A stretch of 54,793 nt of DNA. It comes from JACQQW01 sp964520655. Its GTDB lineage: Bacteria > Omnitrophota > Gorgyraeia > Zapsychrales > Fredricksoniimonadaceae. Below, piece by piece: positions 16,342 through 24,636 of the stretch (its first letter is position 1; every line of letters begins with the position of its first letter). The notes below the pieces were generated by a model, which saw only the letters and a program-made list of their open reading frames with translations, made no database searches and was not told the DNA's origin. The translations under genes and the position numbers were made by a program. The stretch is taken from positions 1 to 54,793 of the forward strand of contig CAZFNI010000014.1 of the NCBI GenBank assembly GCA_964520655.1, written 5' to 3'.

Positions 16342-16758
16342 TTACACTCTGCGTTTCTTGCGTGAACGGCAACCGTTGTGCGGTATTGGTGTCACATCTT
16401 TAATTGAAGTTACGTTAAGCCCAGCGGCAACAAGTGCGCGGATCGCGGATTCGCGGCCTGAACCAGGTCCCTTGACCAAAACATCCACGCTTTGCAAACC
16501 CAATTCCTTAGCGCGACGGGCAGCGTCGGAAGCAGCTACCTGGGCGGCAAACGGAGTTGATTTCTTTGAACCATGGAAACCGACCAGACCAGGGGTCGCC
16601 CAGACGATGGTGGCACCAGTCTTGTCAGAAATGGTGATGATCGTATTATTAAAAGAAGCAGCGATGGTGACGATGCCCGATGTCACGCCCTTAAGCGACT
16701 TCTTTTTGGCTTTTGATGGTTTCTTTGCTGCTTGTTGTTCTGCTGGTTTTGTAGCCAT
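16342..16758 (-). CDS. rpsK: 30S ribosomal protein S11
   Basis: 138 residues. A Lys/Ala-rich N-terminal tail of about 22 residues precedes the core, with GIVTIAASFNNTIITISD, then GSKKSTPFAAQVAA and the closing VTPIPHNGCRSRKKRRV. S11 lies on the platform of the small subunit next to the mRNA exit. Fourteen bases after rpsM, before rpsD. Confidence 0.97.
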   Translation of the reverse strand: MATKPAEQQAAKKPSKAKKKSLKGVTSGIVTIAASFNNTIITISDKTGATIVWATPGLVGFHGSKKSTPFAAQVAASDAARRAKELGLQSVDVLVKGPGSGRESAIRALVAAGLNVTSIKDVTPIPHNGCRSRKKRRV

Positions 16759-16772
16759 AATTTAATTTTCCC

Positions 16773-17165
16773 TTACTTTTTTTTAGCCGGCTCTTCCTTC
16801 TTGATGATATGACCTACGACGGGTTTCTTGCCCTTACGTGTACGCGCATTGGTCTTTGTACGTTGACCGCGTACCGGCAAGCCTTTACGGTGACGGATAC
16901 CGCGAAAAGACCCGATCTCCATATGACGACGGATATTCTCATTAATATCACGGCGCAGATCACCTTCCGTGACAAAACTTTTCTGGATAATATTGGTGAT
17001 ACGTGAGATCTCTTCTTCGCTTAAGTCCTTAGCGCGTTTATCCAAATTGACTTGAGCCTGGGCCAGGATCTCTTTGGAACGAGCAGGACCTATCCCGTAA
17101 ATATAGGGAAGCGCCGCTTCGATGCGTTTTTCTTTTGGAAGGTCAATACCTAAAATTCTGGGCAT
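16773..17165 (-). CDS. rpsM: 30S ribosomal protein S13
   Basis: 130 residues. Starts MPRILGIDLPKEKRIE, has the helix-two-turn-helix region YIYGIGPARSKEIL, and ends with the basic HRKGLPVRGQRTKTNARTRKG segment that reaches the P-site tRNA. S13 forms bridges between the subunits and is in the head of the 30S subunit. It is the first of the S13-S11-S4-alpha-L17 block and directly follows rpmJ. Confidence 0.97.
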   Translation of the reverse strand: MPRILGIDLPKEKRIEAALPYIYGIGPARSKEILAQAQVNLDKRAKDLSEEEISRITNIIQKSFVTEGDLRRDINENIRRHMEIGSFRGIRHRKGLPVRGQRTKTNARTRKGKKPVVGHIIKKEEPAKKK

Positions 17166-17170
17166 ACTTC

Positions 17171-17284
17171 TTATCCTTGTCTTTGCTTATGTTTTGGGTT
17201 CGTACAAATAATACGCACCACACGTTTACGGCGAATGATCTTGCAATTCCCACAGATTCTTTTTACGGATGATTTTACTTTCAT
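17171..17284 (-). CDS. rpmJ: 50S ribosomal protein L36 (zinc form)
   Basis: 37 residues, read directly on the minus strand. It starts MKVKSSVKRICGNCKIIRR and continues to a CTNPKHKQRQG end. The C-x2-C...C...H set of zinc ligands is complete, so it is the zinc-bound form. AGGACAG precedes the start. It stands between infA and rpsM, the standard place. L36 is a small late-assembly protein of the large subunit. Confidence 0.95.
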   Translation of the reverse strand: MKVKSSVKRICGNCKIIRRKRVVRIICTNPKHKQRQG

Positions 17285-17293
17285 TTCACTGTC

Positions 17294-17512
17294 CTATTTT
17301 AATCTAAAGGTAATCCTGCCTCGGCTCAGATCATACGGTGATAACTCGATCTTGACTTTATCACCTGGGAGGATCCGGATGAAATTCATCCTGATCTTCC
17401 CTGACACATGCGCTAATACCTTATGGTTATTTTCCAACACGACGCGGAACATCGCATTGGGCAATGCTTCCTCGACCGTCCCTTCTACTTCTATCAAATC
17501 TTCTTTAGCCAT
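17294..17512 (-). CDS. infA: translation initiation factor IF-1
   Basis: 72 residues, exactly the usual length, forming a single S1-like OB fold. It begins MAKEDLIEVEGTVEEALPN, has FRVVLENNHKVLAHVSGKIR and ends SPYDLSRGRITFRLK. IF-1 binds the A site of the 30S subunit and helps IF-2 and IF-3 during start-site selection. It lies four bases after map and nine before rpmJ. Confidence 0.97.
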   Translation of the reverse strand: MAKEDLIEVEGTVEEALPNAMFRVVLENNHKVLAHVSGKIRMNFIRILPGDKVKIELSPYDLSRGRITFRLK

Positions 17513-17516
17513 ACCC

Positions 17517-18275
17517 TTATTTTGTTAAGATCTGTGGCCCATTGTTGGTAATGACCACCGAATGCTCAAAATGCGCGGAAGGTTTACCATCTTCCGTCAC
17601 AACGGTCCATCCATCCCTTAGAACTCGAGTACGATGCGTTCCCATATTGACCATCGGCTCGATCGCGAATACCATGCCTTCTTCTAAAACAGGCCCTTCA
17701 CCCGGCTTGCCGTAATTAGGGATCTCCGGCTCTTCATGCAGCTGGCGGCCGATCCCATGCCCTACAAAATCCCTGACGACCGAATACCCGTGCAGCTCTA
17801 CGTAACTCTGCACAGCAAAAGAAATATCTGATAAGCGCCCACCAACCTTCGCCGCTTCAATACCTTTATACAACGACGCTTCAGCTACATTCAACAACCG
17901 CTCTTTAGCTTGGTCTATCTTACCGATCCCGACGGTGGTTGCCGTATCGGAATAAAAATCATTATAAATGATGCCGACATCGAGCGAAACGATATCACCA
18001 CTGACGATCACCCGTGAATTCCCGATCCCGTGCACAACAGTTTCATTGACAGAGATGCACGCGTATCCAGGGAAACCACGATATCCCTTAAATGCGGATA
18101 TGACCTTATGCTTCTTGATCAGCTCTTCCGTCTTAAGATCGATCTCTTTGGTGGTCATTCCAATTGTTAAAGAACTCTTCAATTCCGTGATAATTGAAGC
18201 AAGAATCTTACCAGCTTTTCGCAAAATGTCAATTTCTGCCGGCGTTTTGATCCTAATGCTATTTTTTGTTTTCAT
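17517..18275 (-). CDS. map: methionine aminopeptidase, type I
   Basis: 252 residues, the usual type Ia size with no N-terminal zinc extension. Metal ligands are visible as D in SLDVGI, D in YSDTATT, H in GHGIGRQLHEEPEIPNYG, E in AIEPMV and a late E in FEHSVV. The enzyme removes the starting methionine from new proteins. The gene overlaps adk by 17 bases and precedes infA, the common secY-adk-map-infA order. Confidence 0.97.
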   Translation of the reverse strand: MKTKNSIRIKTPAEIDILRKAGKILASIITELKSSLTIGMTTKEIDLKTEELIKKHKVISAFKGYRGFPGYACISVNETVVHGIGNSRVIVSGDIVSLDVGIIYNDFYSDTATTVGIGKIDQAKERLLNVAEASLYKGIEAAKVGGRLSDISFAVQSYVELHGYSVVRDFVGHGIGRQLHEEPEIPNYGKPGEGPVLEEGMVFAIEPMVNMGTHRTRVLRDGWTVVTEDGKPSAHFEHSVVITNNGPQILTK

Positions 18276-18918
18276 TCAGGATCCTGACCAAATCATCACG
18301 CACTTGGGCAGTTTCTTTATCGCCGCTGACCTGCTTTAAACGTCTGCTTTGTGCGTAAAAATCAACGATCGGCTGGGTGCTCTCTGTATATACATCCATC
18401 CGTTTACGTATCGTTTCTTCATTATCATCACTGCGCTGATAAAGCACACCGCCGCAGGTATCGCACACACCCTCTTTTTTAGGCGGCTTATTGCGCAAAT
18501 GGAATATCGCACCACACTTCTTACAAACACGCCGTCCTGTTAAGCGCATCAGAATGATATCAATGCTGGCGGTCATATTCAACGCAAAATCTAAAGGCTT
18601 ACCTATGCGCGACAAAATCTTATCCAAATCTTCGGCCTGTTTCACGGTCCTTGGGAAGCCGTCCAACAAATACCCTTTAGCCATATCCGCATCGTTGCTG
18701 GTAACCCTCTGTTCAACCAAACGCGTCACGATCTCGTCAGACACAAGAGCTCCTTTTTCGATCAAGCCTTTTATTTCAAGACCTAATGGAGAACCCTTCT
18801 TCATCTCTTCCCGCAGCATATCGCCCGTTGAAATATGAGCGATCTGCAGAACATCTTTGATCACTGCTGCCAAAGAACCTTTTCCAGCACCTGGAGGACC
18901 TAACAAAACAATCCTCAT
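18259..18918 (-). CDS. adk: adenylate kinase, zinc-LID type
   Basis: 219 residues. The P-loop is LGPPGAGKGS (5-14). The AMP site STGDMLREE and DGFPRT follow. The long LID carries four cysteines, CKKCG and CDTCGG, which bind a structural zinc as in Gram-positive and many thermophilic enzymes. It equilibrates ATP, ADP and AMP. The start overlaps the secY stop by four bases (ATGA), so the two are translationally coupled. Confidence 0.97.
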   Translation of the reverse strand: MRIVLLGPPGAGKGSLAAVIKDVLQIAHISTGDMLREEMKKGSPLGLEIKGLIEKGALVSDEIVTRLVEQRVTSNDADMAKGYLLDGFPRTVKQAEDLDKILSRIGKPLDFALNMTASIDIILMRLTGRRVCKKCGAIFHLRNKPPKKEGVCDTCGGVLYQRSDDNEETIRKRMDVYTESTQPIVDFYAQSRRLKQVSGDKETAQVRDDLVRILNENKK

Positions 18919-20273
18919 CGACGTCCCCGTAAATGCCCTGTTTTCATGAAACCCTCATAATGATGCATCTGCAAATGAGACTCGATCTGTTTCATGGTAT
19001 CGAGCATAACGCCGACGGTGATCAGAACACCCGTACCGCCGAAGAAAGATGCCACTAAATAGGGGACTTTCATGGATGCCATGATGGCATCGGGCATAAC
19101 CGCGATCGCACAAACGTAAAGAGCCCCAACTAATGTGATACGGGTCAGAACAAAATCCAAATAATCCGCTGTCTCTTTCCCTGGGCGTATACCGGGTATG
19201 AATCCACCGTGTTTCTTTAGATTTTCTGAAACATCGGTCGGATTAAAAACGATCGCTGTATAGAAATAACAAAAGAACACGATCATAAAGGCATAGATCA
19301 CGTAGTAGCTTGGATGCCCCCGAGAGATCCATGAGATGAACATCCCGAACTTACTATGCGGCATAAAGCTGGCGATCGTTGCCGGGAACAGAATGATAGA
19401 CTGCGCAAAAATGATAGCTATAATACCCGCCGTATCGACCTTTAATGGAATGAACGTCGATTGCCCGCCTTCCGTCTGCCCTCCGGATACACGACGAGCG
19501 TACTGAACAGGGATACGACGCTGTGCCTGGGAGATCAAGGTGACCGCGACAATGACACCGATCAAGAAAAATATCATCGCCACCAAAGCGATCGGCTGCA
19601 GCTGACTGGCCCCACTTTGCGGATTTAACAACAGCTGTAAATAATGGAATGCCGTAGGTGCTGATGAGAGGATACCCGCGGTGATGATAAGCGAAGTCCC
19701 GTTACCAATACCTTTTTCCTGAATGCGTTCACCTAACCACATCAAAAATACGGTTCCCGCCGTCAGGGTGACCATCGTTGATAAACGAAAACCCCAACCT
19801 GGCTCATTGACGATCTGAATACCGCCGAATGTGGATGGACTTTCAAGCCAAAGAGCAATAAAAAATCCCTGTATCGCTGCTAAACCAACCGTTCCGTAAC
19901 GGGTATATTGGTTGATCTTTTTATAACCAGTCTGTCCCTCCTTGGACATCTTTTCCAAAGCAGGAATGACGGCTGTCAACAGCTGCATAATGATGGAGCT
20001 CGAAATGTACGGCATGACACCCAGTGAGAACAGTGTCATCTTACCCAAAGCACCACCAGAGAACATGTTCATGATCGAGAATACGTTGCCGCCGCCTGTT
20101 GTATTGCTCATGCGCGCGAAAAACTCATTAAGCGCGGCACCATTGATCCCAGGCGTCGGAATATAACATCCCAAACGATACACTGCCAGGATCCCGATCG
20201 TAAAAAGTATCTTTTGACGAAGTTCCTGGATCTTAAAGCAATTCGTCAACGCTGTAAAAAATTGCGAGATCAT
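18915..20273 (-). CDS. secY: protein translocase subunit SecY
   Basis: 452 residues with ten hydrophobic segments. It has TPGINGAAL near the first helix and plug, GTSLIITAGI, QAQRRIPVQYARRV and GIRPGKETADYL. SecY is the membrane channel for secretory and inner-membrane proteins and pairs with SecE, encoded at 43827. The many signal-peptide proteins of this window would use it. It sits after rplO and before adk as usual. Confidence 0.97.
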   Translation of the reverse strand: MISQFFTALTNCFKIQELRQKILFTIGILAVYRLGCYIPTPGINGAALNEFFARMSNTTGGGNVFSIMNMFSGGALGKMTLFSLGVMPYISSSIIMQLLTAVIPALEKMSKEGQTGYKKINQYTRYGTVGLAAIQGFFIALWLESPSTFGGIQIVNEPGWGFRLSTMVTLTAGTVFLMWLGERIQEKGIGNGTSLIITAGILSSAPTAFHYLQLLLNPQSGASQLQPIALVAMIFFLIGVIVAVTLISQAQRRIPVQYARRVSGGQTEGGQSTFIPLKVDTAGIIAIIFAQSIILFPATIASFMPHSKFGMFISWISRGHPSYYVIYAFMIVFFCYFYTAIVFNPTDVSENLKKHGGFIPGIRPGKETADYLDFVLTRITLVGALYVCAIAVMPDAIMASMKVPYLVASFFGGTGVLITVGVMLDTMKQIESHLQMHHYEGFMKTGHLRGRR

Positions 20274-20276
20274 ATA

Positions 20277-20732
20277 TTATGATTTTTTCGCCTCGATGAT
20301 CTCGGTTTTACCGCCGGCTTTGGCGATCTTTTCAGCAGCGCTTTTTGAAAAACGATGCGCTTGCACCGTTAATTTCTTTGTAATAGCACCATCGCTTAAC
20401 ACCTTAACAGGTTTGCGTATACTTCTGATCAAATCAGCGGCACGCAATGTCTGCGGATTGACCACGGCACCGTTCTCAAAACGATTCAATGCTTCCACGT
20501 TAACGATCTGATATTCATCTGGCCATTTGCTGTTAAAACCAACCTTGGGCAGACGGCGCAACAAATTCATTTGTCCGCCTTCATAACCAATAATGGTGGC
20601 GCGGCCCGAACGGGACCCTTGCCCTGTTTGACCACGGCCGGAGCGTTTACCATGACCTGTACCACGACCCCGTCCGACGATCTTCTTACGTTTGCGAGCA
20701 CCTGCTGGTGAATTGATCTGATGTAATTGCAT
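20277..20732 (-). CDS. rplO: 50S ribosomal protein L15
   Basis: 151 residues. The Gly-rich N-terminal arm is typical: KIVGRGRGTGHGKRSGRGQ and GSRSGRATIIGYEGGQMNL with RRLPKVGF. The C-terminal half holds the globular L18e/L15 fold. A late-assembly protein of the 50S subunit. It directly follows rpsE with one base between, so the rpmD (L30) gene normally found here is missing. Confidence 0.97.
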   Translation of the reverse strand: MQLHQINSPAGARKRKKIVGRGRGTGHGKRSGRGQTGQGSRSGRATIIGYEGGQMNLLRRLPKVGFNSKWPDEYQIVNVEALNRFENGAVVNPQTLRAADLIRSIRKPVKVLSDGAITKKLTVQAHRFSKSAAEKIAKAGGKTEIIEAKKS

Positions 20733-20733
20733 A

Positions 20734-21387
20734 TTATAATTTCTCTTTGATGGATTTTAATCTTGATAATCCGTCAAATGTCGCTTTCACGACGTTGATC
20801 GGATTGTTAGAACGGTGGCATTTTGTCAGAATATTGCTGATGCCAGCGCCGTCGCAAACAGCACGCACAGCACCTGCCGCGATAACACCTGTACCTTCAG
20901 ATGCGGGTTTAAGTAAAACAGCAGCTGATCCACATTCACCTAAAATTTCATGAGTGATCGTGGTTCCACGGCGGTTAACTGTGATCATGCGCTTTTTGGC
21001 TGCGCTTAAACTTTTTTTGATGGCGGTAGCGACTTCACCAGCTTTCGCCAGACCATAACCCACCTTACCCTTGCCGTCACCGACGACAACGAGGGCTGAG
21101 AAGGCCAAACGCGTACCACCTTTGGTCGTTTTTGCGACACGGTTGATGGAGACGACTTTTTCAATAAATCCGCTGTCTGTCAAAGAAGCTTTTTTCGCTT
21201 GAGGACGACGTTCGCCACCCTTACCGCCCTTACGTCCGCGAAAACCACCAGCAGCCGACTTTCCGGCATCAGGCGCAGGAGCCTCTGCAGCGACCGGAGC
21301 TAACTCCTCCTCGAGGATCTGCTCAGCCTGGGCAACATTCTTGACAACTTTCTCATCTAATTCTTCGTTTTTCTTAGGATCTTTCAT
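20734..21387 (-). CDS. rpsE: 30S ribosomal protein S5 with an N-terminal extension
   Basis: 217 residues against the usual 165. The first 70 or so are extra: acidic, then Ala/Pro-rich, then a Gly/Arg/Lys patch (RGRKGGKGGERRPQAKK). The core begins at GFIEKVVSINRVAKTTKGG and continues through the S5 fold with VGDGKGKVGYGLAKAGEV and GAVRAVCDGAGI. S5 helps translational accuracy and mRNA unwinding. GGAG stands nine bases before the ATG, which supports the long form. Confidence 0.95.
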   Translation of the reverse strand: MKDPKKNEELDEKVVKNVAQAEQILEEELAPVAAEAPAPDAGKSAAGGFRGRKGGKGGERRPQAKKASLTDSGFIEKVVSINRVAKTTKGGTRLAFSALVVVGDGKGKVGYGLAKAGEVATAIKKSLSAAKKRMITVNRRGTTITHEILGECGSAAVLLKPASEGTGVIAAGAVRAVCDGAGISNILTKCHRSNNPINVVKATFDGLSRLKSIKEKL

Positions 21388-21392
21388 AATCG

Positions 21393-21755
21393 TTAAAACT
21401 CCAATCCGGCCTTACGCGCGGCTTCTGCAAATGCTTTGACGCGGCCATGGTATAAATACCCCCCGCGGTCAAAACTGACTTTTGTAATTCCCTTTTTCTT
21501 GGCTTCCACTGCCAACGCTTCACCCAAAATCCCCGCTGCGGTAATATTGCCACCGGTCTTGATCTTGGACTTCAAATCTTTAGCCAACGTTGATTTCCCC
21601 AGGATTATTTTACCAGAGACATCATCGATGATCTGCACCGTCAGATTATTGATGCTGCGGTGAATGCACATACGCGGACGCTCGCCGCTGCCGGTGATGC
21701 GCTTGCGGATACGCGCGTGACGAAAACTTCTGGAACTTTCTTTTGCGGAGATCAT
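21393..21755 (-). CDS. rplR: 50S ribosomal protein L18
   Basis: 120 residues. RHARIRKRITGSGERPRM at the N-terminus, VQIIDDVSGK in the middle, and KVSFDRGGYLYHGRVKAFAEAARKAGLEF in two overlapping stretches at the end. L18 binds 5S rRNA together with L5 in the central protuberance. It lies between rplF and rpsE in the spc order. Confidence 0.97.
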   Translation of the reverse strand: MISAKESSRSFRHARIRKRITGSGERPRMCIHRSINNLTVQIIDDVSGKIILGKSTLAKDLKSKIKTGGNITAAGILGEALAVEAKKKGITKVSFDRGGYLYHGRVKAFAEAARKAGLEF

Positions 21756-21768
21756 ATTTTCAAACCTG

Positions 21769-22308
21769 TTATTTAGTTACTTGTTTACCTTGTTTACGTT
21801 TGACCACTTCGCCGACGTAGCGGATGCCTTTGCCCTTGTAGGGTTCCGGGGGTTTATACCCGCGGATCTTTGCAGCGACCAAACCGACTAAAGCTTTATC
21901 AACACCTTCGACCGCGATCTCTGTTGGTTTTGCCGAGGTGATCTTTACATCCTTGGGGATCTCGTACTCGATTGGATGAGAAAATCCCAAATTCATGACA
22001 AGTTTATTCCCCTGAACAGCGACGCGGAAACCAACCCCCTGGACTTCCAATTCTTTTTTGTGGCCGGTGGTCACACCATTGCACATATTAACGATCAAAC
22101 GTTTCGTTGTGCCGTGATTTGAACGCGCCTGTTTGGTATCGTCTAAACGGTTGACGAACAATTCATCGCCTTTATGCTCCAAAGAAACAAGTCCTGGCAA
22201 AGCCATTGACAACTTGCCCTTAGGGCCTTCGACATTGATCTTGATCTTATCGAAGGAAACCTTCACATTTTTGGGTAGTGCAACTGGTGTTTTAGCAATT
22301 CTAGACAT
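21769..22308 (-). CDS. rplF: 50S ribosomal protein L6
   Basis: 179 residues with the two repeated L6 domains. It starts MSRIAKTPVALPKNVKV, has the signature GYKPPEPYKGKGIRY followed by VGEVVKRKQGKQ. L6 lies at the base of the L7/L12 stalk near the sarcin-ricin loop. Normal length, normal position between rpsH and rplR. Confidence 0.97.
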   Translation of the reverse strand: MSRIAKTPVALPKNVKVSFDKIKINVEGPKGKLSMALPGLVSLEHKGDELFVNRLDDTKQARSNHGTTKRLIVNMCNGVTTGHKKELEVQGVGFRVAVQGNKLVMNLGFSHPIEYEIPKDVKITSAKPTEIAVEGVDKALVGLVAAKIRGYKPPEPYKGKGIRYVGEVVKRKQGKQVTK

Positions 22309-22327
22309 TTTATGACTTCCTTATTTT

Positions 22328-22723
22328 TTACCAAATATGGCAAACGACTTCGCCGCCGATCTTTAACTTACGCGCTTCCCGATCAGAGATGACACCTTTT
22401 GAGGTTGATAAAACCGCTGTACCCAAGCCGCTTAGAACGCGCGGAATACGGTTGTTATCGGCATAAACACGCAACCCCGGACGAGAAATGCGTTTGATCC
22501 CCATGACTGCGGGTTTGTTGTTTTCGTATTTTAAATACACCTTCAAGACACCCTGCTTGTCATCCTTCAGCAGACGAAAATCTTCAATGTAACCGTCATT
22601 CTTGAAAATGTTCAAAATACGCTCTAAAAGCTTGGACGCCGGAAATTCCACGGTTTCTTTACGCGCATGGATACCGTTGCGGATAACAGTTAATGAATCG
22701 GCGATAGAATCAGATACGGACAT
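22328..22723 (-). CDS. rpsH: 30S ribosomal protein S8
   Basis: 131 residues. DSIADSLTVIRNGIHARKE at the start and RISRPGLRVYADNNRIPRVLSGLG, read in parts, then STSKGVISDREARK and GGEVVCHIW at the end, the S8 signature. S8 binds the central domain of 16S RNA. In E. coli it represses the spc operon by binding near the L5 start. The start shares one base with the rpsN stop. Confidence 0.97.
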   Translation of the reverse strand: MSVSDSIADSLTVIRNGIHARKETVEFPASKLLERILNIFKNDGYIEDFRLLKDDKQGVLKVYLKYENNKPAVMGIKRISRPGLRVYADNNRIPRVLSGLGTAVLSTSKGVISDREARKLKIGGEVVCHIW

Positions 22724-22908
22724 TACCAGCTCGCTTTCTTAATTCCCGGAACCTCGCCCTTCCAGGCTAATTCACGAAAACAGATACGGCAGATTCCGAA
22801 ACGGCGCAAATACCCGCGCGGACGACCGCATAAGCCGCAGCGATTATGCTGACGGACAGGAAATTTAGGAGGTTCCATTGCTTTGTTAATTAATGCTTTT
22901 CTTGCCAT
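22723..22908 (-). CDS. rpsN: 30S ribosomal protein S14, type Z (zinc-binding)
   Basis: 61 residues, the short zinc form. Four cysteines are arranged as CGLC and CRIC, with GRPRGYLRRFGICRICFREL spanning the knuckle. It ends PGIKKASW, the family end. It sits in the decoding-side head of the 30S subunit. The neighbouring rplE and rpsH genes match the spc order. No second zinc-free copy is in the window. Confidence 0.97.
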   Translation of the reverse strand: MARKALINKAMEPPKFPVRQHNRCGLCGRPRGYLRRFGICRICFRELAWKGEVPGIKKASW

Positions 22909-22915
22909 ATATCCT

Positions 22916-23467
22916 CTATGATTGTTTTGTAAAAGGCATCCCTAAGAGACGCAATAATTCCATGTTCTTTTCTTTATCCCCATCGCGAATAACGATGGTG
23001 ATGTCCATACCCTGAATGCGGAAATCACGAACGCCCGGATCAATTTCAGGGAAGATGCCCTGGTCTTGAATACCCAAGGTGTAGTTCCCTTCACGGTCGA
23101 ACGCTTTACGTGATACACCGTTAAAGTCGCGAATACGCGGGAGACTGATATTGACCAAACGGTCAATGAATTCATACATACGGGCGCGGCGCAGTGTTAC
23201 TTTACAGCCGACGGGTAAGTTCTCACGTAATTTAAAATTCGAAATAGCTTTTTTAGCACGGCGGATCGCAGGCTTCTGACCGGTGATCGTCGCCATATCC
23301 ACGGCCGCACGATCGAGGATCTTCACATCAGAGATCGCTTCGCCAACCCCCATATTCACAACCACCTTCTCGATGTGGGGAACAGCCATGGGATTCTTGA
23401 TACCGTACTTCTTCTGCATTTCTGGGACTATTTCTTTTCTGTATTTTTCAAGCAAACGGGGACTCAC
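22916..23467 (-). CDS. rplE: 50S ribosomal protein L5
   Basis: 183 residues. MSPRLLEKYRKEIVPEMQKK opens the protein; NMGVGEA, GCKVTLRR and RDFNGVSRKAFD follow, with a GIQDQGIFPEID loop. L5 binds 5S rRNA and touches the P-site tRNA T-loop. Fourteen bases after rplX and before rpsN. Confidence 0.97.
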   Translation of the reverse strand: MSPRLLEKYRKEIVPEMQKKYGIKNPMAVPHIEKVVVNMGVGEAISDVKILDRAAVDMATITGQKPAIRRAKKAISNFKLRENLPVGCKVTLRRARMYEFIDRLVNISLPRIRDFNGVSRKAFDREGNYTLGIQDQGIFPEIDPGVRDFRIQGMDITIVIRDGDKEKNMELLRLLGMPFTKQS

Positions 23468-23481
23468 GTTAATTACCTCAC

Positions 23482-23793
23482 TTATAGTGTTTCGCCAGAT
23501 TCTTTAGCAATGCGCACTTTCCCGCCGTCCTTAAGGACCTTGGCAGAAAAACGTGTCGGCTTATTGCTCTTTTTATCAACCAACATTAAATTCGACAAGG
23601 CAATGGGTTTTTCAACTTCAATGTATCCGCCCTGAGGATAGGTGTCGCTTTTCTTCACCGATTTCTTAACCACATTAATATTCTCAATAACAGCCTTGTT
23701 GACCTTAGGAAGGACGCGGACCACTTTACCTGTCTTTCCCTTGTTCTTGCCAACCATGACCATCACATTATCATCTTTACGGATTCTTAACAT
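23482..23793 (-). CDS. rplX: 50S ribosomal protein L24
   Basis: 103 residues. A KOW motif at the start: IRKDDNVMVMVGKNKGKTG, then KVVRVLPKVNKAVIENINVV. It ends KDGGKVRIAKESGETL. L24 starts 50S assembly at the 5' end of 23S RNA and lies near the tunnel exit. One base separates it from rplN. Confidence 0.97.
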   Translation of the reverse strand: MLRIRKDDNVMVMVGKNKGKTGKVVRVLPKVNKAVIENINVVKKSVKKSDTYPQGGYIEVEKPIALSNLMLVDKKSNKPTRFSAKVLKDGGKVRIAKESGETL

Positions 23794-23794
23794 C

Positions 23795-24163
23795 TCACAC
23801 CACCTCTGGAGCTAAAGAAATGATTTTCATATATTCCATGTTGCGCAACTCACGCGCCACGGGACCGAACACGCGGGTACCTTTAGGGTTACCGGCATCG
23901 TCGATGATCACGATCGCGTTATTATCGAAACGCACATAAGTACCGTCAGAACGGCGGATAGGCTTCTTGGTACGGACAATGATCCCTTTGGCCATCGTGC
24001 CTTTTTTGATCGCCGCATCAGGAATGCTTTCTTTCACATTAACCTTCACAATGTCCCCGATCTGGGCCCACAATTTACCCTTGGCTTTAAGAACGCCGAT
24101 CAAGGAAGCCTTACGGGCGCCAGTATTGTCTGCAACATCTAAGATCGTCTTTAATTGAATCAT
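23795..24163 (-). CDS. rplN: 50S ribosomal protein L14
   Basis: 122 residues, the usual length. MIQLKTILDVADNTGARKA at the start, KKGTMAKGIIVRTKKPI, and GTRVFGPVARELRNMEYMK at the end. L14 is among the most conserved 50S proteins and binds the silencing factor RsfS. It begins the L14-L24-L5 part of the spc cluster, here joined to the S10 cluster with only 17 bases between. Confidence 0.97.
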   Translation of the reverse strand: MIQLKTILDVADNTGARKASLIGVLKAKGKLWAQIGDIVKVNVKESIPDAAIKKGTMAKGIIVRTKKPIRRSDGTYVRFDNNAIVIIDDAGNPKGTRVFGPVARELRNMEYMKIISLAPEVV

Positions 24164-24180
24164 AAATTTGTCCTATTTTC

Positions 24181-24441
24181 TTATACTTTGGAACCAACCA
24201 CGTCGCAGATGACCCAACGTTTGTCTTTGGATATAGGGCGTGTTTCCATGATACGCACCACATCCCCGGTTTTTGTCGCGTTCTTTTCATCGTGAGCTTT
24301 ATAGGTCACAACACTGCGCACCGGCTTCAAATATTTTGAGTGTTTGGAAACCTGGCCGACTTGAACCACGCGGGTCTTGTCCATTTTATCGCTGACGACG
24401 GTCGCGGTTAAGAAACGGCGCCGATTAGCTCTTTTTTCCAT
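24181..24441 (-). CDS. rpsQ: 30S ribosomal protein S17
   Basis: 86 residues, an OB fold. FLTATVVSDKMDKTRVVQV near the start, HSKYLKPVRSVVTYKAHDE, and GDVVRIMETRPISKDKRW with a short end. S17 is a primary 16S RNA binder. It overlaps the end of rpmC by 17 bases. Confidence 0.97.
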   Translation of the reverse strand: MEKRANRRRFLTATVVSDKMDKTRVVQVGQVSKHSKYLKPVRSVVTYKAHDEKNATKTGDVVRIMETRPISKDKRWVICDVVGSKV

Positions 24442-24628
24442 TGCGCTTTCTTTCGTTTAAAATAGTTAGTATTTGGGCAATGTTCCTGCGGAATTTACGC
24501 ACATCCGCTGGCTTCTCAATACGGCCCAATTGACGCTGGTTGCTTAACACATACAGATCTTTTTTGATCTGCTTTTCTTTCGCGATCAATTCGTCCTCAG
24601 ATAAATTTTTCAATTCTTTGATCTTCAT
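24425..24628 (-). CDS. rpmC: 50S ribosomal protein L29
   Basis: 67 residues, two long helices. MKIKELKNLSEDELIAKEK at the start, LYVLSNQRQLGRIEKPADVR and RRNIAQILTILNERK later, the family pattern. L29 sits by the tunnel exit with L23. It lies between rplP and rpsQ, in the standard S10 order. Confidence 0.97.
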   Translation of the reverse strand: MKIKELKNLSEDELIAKEKQIKKDLYVLSNQRQLGRIEKPADVRKFRRNIAQILTILNERKRNGKKS

Positions 24629-24636
24629 AACGATCC

